DNA of 64,000 nt from CATQHP01 sp965214915 (GTDB taxonomy: Bacteria > Acidobacteriota > Terriglobia > Bryobacterales > UBA6623). Numbering within the stretch: position 1 is the stretch's first letter; each line of letters begins with the position of its first letter. Position numbers and translations under genes: made by a program. The notes below the pieces were generated by a model, which was not told the DNA's origin, ran no database searches, and saw nothing but the letters and a program-made list of their open reading frames with translations. The stretch covers positions 124,001 through 188,000 of the forward strand of contig CBDCCP010000001.1 of NCBI GenBank assembly GCA_965214915.1. Direction: 5' to 3'. Shown one piece after another: positions 56,941 through 64,000 of this stretch.

Positions 56941-58791
56941 ATGAAACCTTTACGAAAGAATTCGTCTGTCTTGGCATTGGCGGCGGTTGCGGCCGCGGCG
57001 GTCTTGAGCAGCGCTTGCGGGCCTGTCGGAGACTATCCCCCCTTGATGCACAATCAGGTGGCCAAGCCCTATATCCACGACGCCGCCGCCGCGGCTCCGG
57101 CGGACGCCGTATTGGCGGGAGCTGCAAAAGTGAAGGTCGGCCAGGAATGGGCGGACGAGACGCTGCAAGGCGGCACGGAGGTCGCCCTCGCGGGCGCGCT
57201 TCCCGATTTTTCGCCTGCCGCAATCGCCGGCAAAACGCAGCGCGCGCAAGTGGTGGTCGACAAGTTCACGGCGCCGCCGGAATCCGATGAAGGGTTCGAG
57301 CACGACAAGCTGCCGCCCGAGCTGTGGACCGAATTCGGAACGGTTTTGAACCGCGCCCAACGCACCCTGTTCCGCTTTCAGATGGAAAAAGCTCAAGAAA
57401 ACAACCCGCTGATGTACATGGAGGAATTGGGAGGCGCGCTCTACGCGCCGTTGGTTCTGGAATATGCGCCCGCGAACGAACGCTTTGCAGCGATCGTCGA
57501 ACGCCTCAAAGCCGTGCCGGATTTCATCGCTACGGCGCAGGGGAGCTTGAAGTCCTCATCCGAGGTGCGGGCAGAGGCGGCAAAGGAATCGGCCGCGGGC
57601 GTCATCCAACTCATCGTGAAAGACATCCGCGGCGGCATGCCCGACGGCATGAATAGCGGCTACCAATCGGCGGCGGACGCCGCGGTTGCAGCGCTCGAGG
57701 GTTACATCGCGTTCGTCGACGGCATGTCAGCAAGCGACGACTGGGCCTTGGGTTCGTCTCTTTACGACAAGAAGCTGCAACTGGATTCCGGGCGTCCCCT
57801 GGTAACGGCCGCGAACCTGATCGAGAAGGCGGAGGACACCTACGAAGCCGCGCATGCCGACTTGATCCGCGCCGCCGAGCCGATCAATACGCGGATTTAC
57901 GGCGGAAGCCGGCCCCGCGACGATTTTCGCTTGATGAACGACGTGCTGGAAGTGCTCGAAGCCGAAAACAGGGCGTACAACAACCAGGGCATGATGGACC
58001 AGATGAAGAAAGACGCCGAGGAAGCTCGCAAGATCTGCAATGAGCAGGAGCTCGCGCCCGTGCCCGACAGCCTGAAGCTCATCGTCGTCGAAACTCCCGA
58101 TTTCATGCGCCCGTCGGTTCCTCTGGCCGGAGGCTTCGGTCCTTCGGCGGCGCCGGGCGACAACAACGCAACCGTCTGGCTGACTCCCGCGCCGGCCGAC
58201 GCCTCGCGCGCCGAGCTTCGCGACCGTCTGACGACGAACAATAAATTTCAACTCAAGCTCTTGGCGCTGCGCTACGGTATTCCCGGCTATGCGCTTCTCG
58301 GCGCGCTGGCGTCGGAGATGGAGTCCGCTCAAAAGAAGCTCGTGTACTATGTCAATCCGCTGCCGGCGTACGTTCACGGCTGGCCGATCTACATTACCGA
58401 ATCCATGGTCGGCGCGGCTTACAGCGGCGATGTCGATTTCATCTGGAGGAAATATCGGGTCCAAACCATTGCGGCCGCGATCGTCGATATCAAAATGCAT
58501 ACCGGCGGCCTGTCTCCCGATGACGCCGTGCGCTATCTGGTGCGGCAAGCCTACATGGAATCCAGCGCCGCGCGCGCGTTGATCCGTTCGATCCAGATCA
58601 ACCCGACCTCCGCGTCGATCGTGTTCGTCGGCTGGCAGAATTGGCAGCGGATCCGCCAGCACTACCAGGAAACGACCCAGGACTTCAGCCCGTCGTCGTT
58701 CCACGGCAAAGGCTTGCGCACGGGCTCGATGCCGCCGGTCGAGTTTTCGTACGCGATTACCGAGGCCAGAGGCCGGCTGTCGGAAGAATAG
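56941..58791 (+). CDS. DUF885-like lipoprotein that has lost the metallopeptidase motif
   Basis: 616 aa. Lipoprotein signal: AAAAVLSSACGP with the lipobox Cys near residue 27. The long helical body resembles DUF885 proteins. In active DUF885 proteins a HExxPGH zinc motif is followed some 30-40 residues later by EGWAxYAE. Here the corresponding sites read Arg444-Tyr-Gly-Ile-Pro-Gly-Tyr450 (RYGIPGY) and HGWPIYITE from His479. The fold is kept but both metal His and the catalytic Glu are gone, so this is probably a non-catalytic, binding or structural version. Family assignment rests on these aligned motifs. Confidence 0.72.
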   Translation: MKPLRKNSSVLALAAVAAAAVLSSACGPVGDYPPLMHNQVAKPYIHDAAAAAPADAVLAGAAKVKVGQEWADETLQGGTEVALAGALPDFSPAAIAGKTQRAQVVVDKFTAPPESDEGFEHDKLPPELWTEFGTVLNRAQRTLFRFQMEKAQENNPLMYMEELGGALYAPLVLEYAPANERFAAIVERLKAVPDFIATAQGSLKSSSEVRAEAAKESAAGVIQLIVKDIRGGMPDGMNSGYQSAADAAVAALEGYIAFVDGMSASDDWALGSSLYDKKLQLDSGRPLVTAANLIEKAEDTYEAAHADLIRAAEPINTRIYGGSRPRDDFRLMNDVLEVLEAENRAYNNQGMMDQMKKDAEEARKICNEQELAPVPDSLKLIVVETPDFMRPSVPLAGGFGPSAAPGDNNATVWLTPAPADASRAELRDRLTTNNKFQLKLLALRYGIPGYALLGALASEMESAQKKLVYYVNPLPAYVHGWPIYITESMVGAAYSGDVDFIWRKYRVQTIAAAIVDIKMHTGGLSPDDAVRYLVRQAYMESSAARALIRSIQINPTSASIVFVGWQNWQRIRQHYQETTQDFSPSSFHGKGLRTGSMPPVEFSYAITEARGRLSEE

Positions 58792-58881
58792 CTTTCATCC
58801 TCGTTCGGCACGGTTCGTGTAAAATAAGCAGAGGGTCGTTTGTGCGCCGCGCGGGCGCCGCCCCCAACATTTTTCGCAGAG

Positions 58882-58898
58882 GGCCGCGCTGTGCGGCC
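58882..58898 (+). promoter_or_regulatory. Stem-loop in the rpmI leader
   Basis: GGCCGC-GCTGT-GCGGCC ends 12 bases before the GTG of rpmI. In many bacteria rpmI-rplT leaders bind L20 for feedback control; whether this hairpin serves that role is unproven. Confidence 0.35.
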
Positions 58899-58910
58899 GA
58901 GGTCAGGATT

Positions 58911-59105
58911 GTGCCGAAATTGAAATCGCATCGGGGCGCGGCCAAGCGCTTCAAACTCACGGGGTCGAACAAGGTCAGGCGGAACCACTCGCTGAAAAAC
59001 CACATCCTGACGAAAAAAACGTCCAAGCGCAAGCGCCGCCTGCGCAAGAGCACTTTGGTCAGCGCTTCGATGGAAGCGAGCATCCGCCGAATGATCGCCT
59101 CCTGA
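58911..59105 (+). CDS. rpmI: 50S ribosomal protein L35
   Basis: 64 aa from a GTG. PKLKSHRGAAKRFKLTGSNK is the L35 signature (KTHRGAAKRFK type), followed by RRNHSLKNHILTKKTSKRKR, very basic throughout. It is a component of the large ribosomal subunit. It is first in the series rpmI-rplT-pheS-pheT. The infC gene that normally precedes rpmI is absent; a DUF885 lipoprotein gene is there instead. Confidence 0.95.
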   Translation: MPKLKSHRGAAKRFKLTGSNKVRRNHSLKNHILTKKTSKRKRRLRKSTLVSASMEASIRRMIAS

Positions 59106-59198
59106 ACCGCCGCTGACCGACCGCGAGCGGCCCGAGCCTTAGGCGCGTGCCGGAGCCGCCGCCGTAACTCGCCGACCTGCACCGAAAAGGAGGAAACC

Positions 59199-59576
59199 GT
59201 GCCCAGAGTCAAGCGCGGCAATCATCGCCGCAAAAAAAGGAAACGCATCCTTCAAAAAGCCAAAGGGTTCTACCAGGGCAAGAGTAAGCTCTACCGCTAC
59301 GCCAAGGAGGCGGTGGACCGGGCCGAAAAATTCGCTTATATCGGCCGCAAACTGAAGAAACGCGACTTCCGCGCCCTGTGGATCACCCGCATCAGCGCGG
59401 GCGCCCGCCTCAACGGTCTCAATTACAGCCGTTTCATCAATGGGTTGCAGCGCGCCGGAATTGACTTGAATCGCAAGATGCTGTCCGAAATGGCGGTTCA
59501 TGACCCGCAAGGCTTCCGGCAACTTGCCGAAACGGCCAAAGCCGCGCTCGACCGGGAACCGGCCGCGGCAGCCTGA
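59199..59576 (+). CDS. rplT: 50S ribosomal protein L20
   Basis: 125 aa from a GTG with AAGGAGGAAA upstream. PRVKRGNHRRKKRKRILQKA and KGFYQGKSKLYRYAKEAVDR, then RDFRALWITRISAGARLNGL and LNRKMLSEMAVHDPQGFRQL, match L20 along its full length. L20 is needed for early 50S assembly and often represses its own operon. Located 93 bases after rpmI and 21 bases before pheS. Confidence 0.97.
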   Translation: MPRVKRGNHRRKKRKRILQKAKGFYQGKSKLYRYAKEAVDRAEKFAYIGRKLKKRDFRALWITRISAGARLNGLNYSRFINGLQRAGIDLNRKMLSEMAVHDPQGFRQLAETAKAALDREPAAAA

Positions 59577-59597
59577 GACCGTCCCGCAACGGCCGTC

Positions 59598-60674
59598 ATG
59601 GCGATTGACGAAAAGGCCGCCCGCCCGCTGAGCGATCTTCTGCAAGCCGGCGACTCCGTAGAGCGGCTCTACGAGGAGGTGCGCTCGGCGTTCGAGGCCG
59701 AGCGCGGCGCGACCGCTTCGGCAGATCAGGTCCGCGCGCTGCGCGACCGCTGGCTGGGGCGCAAGAACGGCCTGCTTACCGCGCTCAACGACAACTGGCT
59801 GAAGACCGTTCCACGTGAATACAAGCCGACCGTCGGCAAACTGCAGAACCGAACGAAGAAGGCCATCGAAGCGGCCGTCAAGACCGCGGCGGCAAGCGCG
59901 CGGGACGGCGCGGCGAAGAAAGATCTGCTGGACGTGACGCTGCCGGGGCCGGTTCGATCCATCGGCGCGCGCCATCCGGTGCGTCTGGTGCTGGAGGAAA
60001 CCCTCGACATCTTCAAGGGACTCGGCTATTCAGGCGCCGAAGGGCCGGAGATCGAGACGTTTTTTTACAACTTCGAGGCCCTGAACTTTCCCGCCGACCA
60101 CCCCGCAGTCGACGAGATGGACACGTTGTTCCTCGAAGACCGCGTGCTGCTGCGGACGCACACTTCGCCGAACCAGATTCGCATCATGGAGTCGCGGACT
60201 CCGCCGCTGCGGTATGTCGTTTACGGCAAGGTCTATCGCAACGACACGCCGGACGCGACCCACAGCCCGATGTTCCATCAACTCGAGTTGTTCGCCGTCG
60301 ATACGAACATTACGTTCGGCGACCTCAAGGGCACTCTCGAGTATTTTCTCAAGCGATTTTTCGGCGAGCATACCAGAACGCGCTTCAGGCCGAGCTATTT
60401 CCCGTTCACCGAGCCCAGCGCCGAAGTCGATATCACTTGCCCGTTCTGCAGCGGCTTGGGCTGCCGCATCTGCAAGCAGACCGGTTTCATCGAAGTGCTG
60501 GGATGCGGCATGATCGACCCCAACGTGCTCCAGGCCGCAAAACTGGACCCCGAGAAATACCAGGGCTTCGCCGCGGGCTTCGGGCTCGACCGCTTCGCCA
60601 TGCTGAAATACGACATCGACGACATCCCGCTCATGTTCCAGGGCGACGCGCGTTTCCTGAGGCAGTTTCGATAA
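59598..60674 (+). CDS. pheS: Phenylalanyl-tRNA synthetase alpha subunit
   Basis: 358 aa. N-terminal coiled coil (about 20-95), then the class II catalytic core: motif 1 around HPVRLVLEETLDIFKGLGYS, motif 2 LRYVVYGKVYRNDTPDATHS, and motif 3 GFAAGFGLDRFAMLKYDIDD. A YFPFTEPSAEVDITCPFCSG stretch carries the Phe-binding loop with four Cys nearby. With PheT it forms the alpha2beta2 enzyme that charges tRNA-Phe. The stop overlaps the pheT ATG by one base (TAATG), so the two are translationally coupled. Confidence 0.97.
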   Translation: MAIDEKAARPLSDLLQAGDSVERLYEEVRSAFEAERGATASADQVRALRDRWLGRKNGLLTALNDNWLKTVPREYKPTVGKLQNRTKKAIEAAVKTAAASARDGAAKKDLLDVTLPGPVRSIGARHPVRLVLEETLDIFKGLGYSGAEGPEIETFFYNFEALNFPADHPAVDEMDTLFLEDRVLLRTHTSPNQIRIMESRTPPLRYVVYGKVYRNDTPDATHSPMFHQLELFAVDTNITFGDLKGTLEYFLKRFFGEHTRTRFRPSYFPFTEPSAEVDITCPFCSGLGCRICKQTGFIEVLGCGMIDPNVLQAAKLDPEKYQGFAAGFGLDRFAMLKYDIDDIPLMFQGDARFLRQFR

Positions 60675-62728
60675 TGCGCGCCGTTCTAAGCTGGCTGCGG
60701 GAATACGTGGAGATTCGGGAATCTCCCAAAGACTTGGCGCACGCGCTCACGATGGCCGGAATAGCCGTCGACGCCGTCGAGCAACACGACGGCGAGACGG
60801 TATTCGAGCTCGACATCACGAGCAACCGCCCCGACGCGATGAATCATTTGGGCATCGCCCGCGAGATCGCCGCAATTTACGGCCGCGAGTTGCGGCCGCC
60901 GAAGATCGATCTGACGGAAAGCGCCGCGCCGGCCGATGCGGCGGCCTCCGTGGAAATCGTTGACAGCGATCTCTGCCCGCGGTACGTGGGCCGCGTCCTG
61001 AAAAATGTCGTCATCGCGCCTTCGCCCGATTGGATGCGCCGCCGGCTGGAGCTCTGCGGCGTCCGCTCCATCAACAACATCGCCGACCTGACGAACTACG
61101 TTCTGCTGGAAATCGGGCAGCCGACCCACGCCTTCGACCTCGACAAGCTGGCGGAAAACAGAATCGTCGTGCGCCGCGCCCGGGTGGGCGAGACGCTGGT
61201 CACGCTCGACGGCGAAGAACGGGAACTCTCGCCCAACCACTTGGCGATCTGCGACGCCTGCGCTCCCGTCGCCCTGGCGGGGATCATGGGCGGCGCGGAC
61301 TCGGAAATCGGCGCGGACACTACAAACGTTCTGCTCGAGGCGGCCTGGTTCCAACCCGGACCGGTCCGCAACACAGCGCGCAAGTTCAAGATGCATACCG
61401 AAGCGTCGCACCGCTTCGAACGCGGCGCGGATTGGAACGCCGCGCCTTGGGCAGCCGACCGCATCGCCGGCCTGCTCGCCCAAGTGGGAAACGGAGAAAC
61501 CCTGCGCGGACGCATCGACTGCTTCCCCGCCCCTCCCGCGCGGCCGACGATTCGCTTGCGCCGCGCGAGCATCGCAAGGCATCTCGGCATCGAGATTGCC
61601 GATGCCGAGGTCACCGCCATCCTCGACGCTTTGGGGTTCGCTCCCAAGCCCGCCGCAGGGGGCTGGACGATCGACTCCCCCAGCCGGCGCCTGGATGTCG
61701 CGCGTGAAATCGACCTGATAGAAGAGATCGCGCGCATCCACGGTTTCGAGCGTTTTCCGTCGACCCTGCCGCCGGTAGGCGGCGCCGCGCAGCCGACGCC
61801 GTTCGAGAAGGAAGAGGCGCGCGTGCGTTCAATCGTCCAGTCACTCGGGTACGACGAAACGATCGGGTACTCCTTCATCTCTTCCGAGGAAGCCGCCCGA
61901 TTCGGCAGCGGCGACGCCGTTCCGCTGCGCAACCCGTTGTCCGAATCGTGGGACGTGATGCGCAACAGCGCCGCGCCCACGATGCTGCGCGCCCTGGAGT
62001 GGAACCTCAACCGCAGCGAGCTTTCGGTGAAGCTGGCGGAATTCGGTCGGCTATACGAAAAAATCGGCGATGATTACCGCGAGCCGCGAATTCTTACGCT
62101 GGGGGCCGTCGGGCAAGCAAGACCGGATGCGCTCGACGAGCCGGGGCGCGACTACCGTTTCTTCGATTTCAAATCCGACGTGGAAGCCGTGCTGCAGCCC
62201 TTCGATACGGTCCGGCTCGATTTCGAAGCCAGAGGGCTGCCCGCCTACTACCGGGAAGGCCACGCCGCCGCGGCGCTCAGCGACGGGGTTGCGCTGGCCT
62301 TCCTGGGCGAATTGGACCCGGCCGCCGCCGCGCGCAAGATCAAGCGGCGCGTGTTCCTGGCGGAGATTTTTCTCGACCTGCTCTACGGCGCCGGGCTGCG
62401 CGCGCCGCGGCGCCGCGATCTGCCGAAAGTTCCCGCCGTCTCCCGCGATCTCTCGCTGATGGCGCCCGAAAGCGTGCTCTTCGGCGAAATCGTCCGGGCT
62501 GTCGGGCCGATGCCGTACCTCACGCAACTCCGGCCGGTCGAAATCTTCCGCGGCGAGAACGTTCCCGCCGGGAAATACAGCCTGCTGCTGCGGACTTCGT
62601 GGCAAAAGCTCGACGAAAGCTTCACCGACGACGAGGTGAATGCGCTCACCGAGCAGGTGCGGGCATGCCTGGAAAAGAAGTTGGGCATCGTCCGGCGCGA
62701 CCTGGCAGGCGAAACGGTGGCGGATTAA
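60674..62728 (+). CDS. pheT: Phenylalanyl-tRNA synthetase beta subunit, short form
   Basis: 684 aa. After LSWLREYVEIRESPKDLAHA the sequence goes almost directly to FELDITSNRPDAMNHLGIAR, the start of the B3/B4 region, so the N-terminal EMAP-type tRNA-binding domain of ~100 residues found in the ~800-aa form is absent. B5 (RHLGIEIADAEVTAILDALG), the catalytic-like B6/B7 core, and the C-terminal FDX-ACB domain (KVPAVSRDLSLMAPESVLFG to LLLRTSWQKLDES) are intact. Its stop overlaps the stop of the convergent membrane-protein gene by three bases. Confidence 0.96.
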   Translation: MRAVLSWLREYVEIRESPKDLAHALTMAGIAVDAVEQHDGETVFELDITSNRPDAMNHLGIAREIAAIYGRELRPPKIDLTESAAPADAAASVEIVDSDLCPRYVGRVLKNVVIAPSPDWMRRRLELCGVRSINNIADLTNYVLLEIGQPTHAFDLDKLAENRIVVRRARVGETLVTLDGEERELSPNHLAICDACAPVALAGIMGGADSEIGADTTNVLLEAAWFQPGPVRNTARKFKMHTEASHRFERGADWNAAPWAADRIAGLLAQVGNGETLRGRIDCFPAPPARPTIRLRRASIARHLGIEIADAEVTAILDALGFAPKPAAGGWTIDSPSRRLDVAREIDLIEEIARIHGFERFPSTLPPVGGAAQPTPFEKEEARVRSIVQSLGYDETIGYSFISSEEAARFGSGDAVPLRNPLSESWDVMRNSAAPTMLRALEWNLNRSELSVKLAEFGRLYEKIGDDYREPRILTLGAVGQARPDALDEPGRDYRFFDFKSDVEAVLQPFDTVRLDFEARGLPAYYREGHAAAALSDGVALAFLGELDPAAAARKIKRRVFLAEIFLDLLYGAGLRAPRRRDLPKVPAVSRDLSLMAPESVLFGEIVRAVGPMPYLTQLRPVEIFRGENVPAGKYSLLLRTSWQKLDESFTDDEVNALTEQVRACLEKKLGIVRRDLAGETVAD

Positions 62729-64000
62729 TCGTCCCCCCGCGCTTTTCTGAACGCGGAATACGTTCGTTCCCGCGGCTTGGAGTTGCGGTCCCAGAAACCC
62801 CGCCGGCGGGTATAGGCATAATCCCAAACCTTCTCGTAACTTTCGTCGAGCGTTTTCGCGGGAGCGTCGTGCGGGTCCCAGACGATGAAGACATCCGGGC
62901 TGCGCCAGTCGTCGAACTGATCGTCGGGAATCAGTCTGCGAAATTTGGCGTTGTGGGGGACGGCGACGTCCAGCAGATTCACCCAGCGGCGGTCGGGGAA
63001 ATAGAAGTTCGCGGTCATGCCCTTGACGTTGCGGTAATAGGCGATCCGCTCGCCCGGCTCGGTGTGCGCAGTCAGGAAGTCCAGCATGGGCGCAACGTTA
63101 TCGGCGTCCTTGGTAAATTGCCGAGGCACGACTTCTTCCGTGCCGCCGCCGGCCCAATCGAGATTCGGCCACAAAGCGGCGCCGGCGAGACAGGCGGCGG
63201 CCCAGCCGCGCTTCTTCGCGCGCGCCAACCCGGCGGACGCCAGGCAGACCAGGACGATCGCCGCGGGACAAACCTGGTAATAGTGGCGCGTCGATGTCGT
63301 GCGCTGCATGACCGCCAGCGTGAACAGCGGCGAAACGACAACGATCAGCCCGGCCAGCAAGGCCATGTTCGCCCGGATGCCGGGCCTTTCCAATCGAGCC
63401 CAAAAATAAAGCAGCGCCGCGGGAGCGGACAGGCAAAGCAGCCCGAACAGGACGAACGCGGGATCGGAAACGGCCCGCAGATCGCGGTAATCGACTACAA
63501 ACGCAAGAAAAGGAACCGCGCAAGCGAGCACGCCCAGCGCGACGCTCGTCTTCGCCGGCAGTCGGGCGCAGCGGCGGCTGAGGAACACGCCCGCCGGAAT
63601 CAGGAACGCGAAAGGGACCCAGCGCCACAGCTCGCGCCCGCGCGAGACGGCGGCGTAGCGGTAGTCCGCCCAGAACGAACCGCTCTTGCCGGGGCTCCAG
63701 CCGCTCAGCATCTCGGAATGGAGCAACTGGAACTCGATGCCTAGAACGACCGCCAGCAGCGCCGACAACCCGCAAAGCCGCAGAAACGCCCGCCGGTCGA
63801 TCGTCAGGAAAAACAGGCCGAGCGCCAGCCACGTTGCAGCGAAGCTGACGTAATTCGACGCATAGAGCAGACAGCCGACCGCCCCAAGCTGCGCATAGAA
63901 CGCCGGACGCCGCCCGAGGTCCGGATTTTTCAGATAGCGGGCCGCCAGCAGCAACAGCAGGACGGCCGCCAGCACGACCAGAATGTAGTACCGGCCTTGC
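62725..64000 (-). CDS. Polytopic membrane protein with soluble C-terminal domain (partial, N-terminus beyond window)
   Basis: At least 424 aa; the frame stays open through the right edge. Nine or so membrane helices are visible (ILVVLAAVLLLLLAARYL, AFYAQLGAVGCLLYASNYVS, WLALGLFFLTIDRRAFLRLC, TSVALGVLACAVPFLAFVVD, ANMALLAGLIVVVSPLFTLA, IVLVCLASAGLARAKKRGWA). A C-terminal soluble domain follows (MLDFLTAHTEPGERIAYYRN, FYFPDRRWVNLL). The layout, late helices followed by a domain often beginning with a residue-handling loop, resembles GT-C/GT39-type glycosyltransferases, but the catalytic first loop lies outside the window, so the assignment is tentative. Confidence 0.8.
   Translation of the reverse strand, partial: QGRYYILVVLAAVLLLLLAARYLKNPDLGRRPAFYAQLGAVGCLLYASNYVSFAATWLALGLFFLTIDRRAFLRLCGLSALLAVVLGIEFQLLHSEMLSGWSPGKSGSFWADYRYAAVSRGRELWRWVPFAFLIPAGVFLSRRCARLPAKTSVALGVLACAVPFLAFVVDYRDLRAVSDPAFVLFGLLCLSAPAALLYFWARLERPGIRANMALLAGLIVVVSPLFTLAVMQRTTSTRHYYQVCPAAIVLVCLASAGLARAKKRGWAAACLAGAALWPNLDWAGGGTEEVVPRQFTKDADNVAPMLDFLTAHTEPGERIAYYRNVKGMTANFYFPDRRWVNLLDVAVPHNAKFRRLIPDDQFDDWRSPDVFIVWDPHDAPAKTLDESYEKVWDYAYTRRRGFWDRNSKPRERTYSAFRKARGDD

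Noticed and set aside
1..64000. Reverse transcriptase, avd, integrase or transposase genes that would mobilise the island or drive a DGR
   Set aside because: No YxDD-type RT, tyrosine recombinase R-H-R-Y set or DDE transposase could be read in any frame of the window.
1..64000. tRNA genes
   Set aside because: Scanned for TPsiC-arm like GGTTCGAxTCC contexts with cloverleaf potential; none was convincing.

Overview
The window looks like chromosomal DNA of an Acidobacteriota member near Bryobacterales/Solibacter. This is inferred from family content, not from a marker-gene search. The supporting families are Oar-like TonB receptors with an N-terminal carboxypeptidase-regulatory domain, CRTAC1-type FG-GAP/UnbV proteins, Solibacter-type VWFA proteins, an ECF sigma/anti-sigma/DUF4252 set, and secreted proteins with the TIGR03437 C-terminal module. 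The DNA is GC-rich, with frequent GTG and TTG starts. No tRNA, rRNA, transposase, integrase or CRISPR array was seen.

Layout. 1-9.1 kb: uridine kinase (cut by the edge), cyanophycinase-like peptidase, D-2-hydroxyacid dehydrogenase, a coiled-coil membrane protein, a VWFA protein, a sialidase-like protein, a Tat-exported TIM-barrel protein, and a MoxR-DUF58-BatD-like operon. 9.1-22.6 kb: a DUF4864 protein, a CRTAC1 protein, then a same-strand run of TonB receptor, TPR protein, PQQ-propeller protein, TPR protein and CRTAC1 protein, facing a third TPR gene. 22.6-35.9 kb: a small-protein/PIN pair, a secreted HExxH protein, the RNase P RNA gene rnpB, a Dabb protein, an esterase, a sugar epimerase, a lipid kinase, a degenerate SDR, a CoA-transferase, a second TonB receptor and a DUF1697 gene.

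35.85-47.52 kb is an accessory island. A 160-bp exact direct repeat beginning inside the last codons of the DUF1697 gene recurs 9,228 bp downstream, and a shorter third copy lies near 47.5 kb. Inside are two tandem copies of a cassette (an unrecognised ~184-aa protein plus a secreted trypsin-like protease with TIGR03437). The first small-protein copy is broken by two single-base insertions. A third cassette survives only as a 3' stub. The island also carries a VNTR of ten octamers, a secreted HExxH metalloprotease, small coiled-coil membrane ORFs, and a SUMF1/FGE-fold protein whose last ~42 codons look like the variable repeat of a diversity-generating retroelement (DGR). No reverse transcriptase or template repeat was seen in the window.

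47.5-64 kb: a LuxE-like/LuxC-like fatty-acid reductase pair without luciferase genes, a SAM hydrolase, the DUF4252/anti-sigma/ECF-sigma operon, a YqiA-like esterase, a MATE transporter, a PhoD phosphatase, a secreted small protein, a DUF885 lipoprotein that has lost its metal motif, the translation cluster rpmI-rplT-pheS-pheT (no infC; PheT lacks the tRNA-binding domain), and a membrane protein cut by the right edge.
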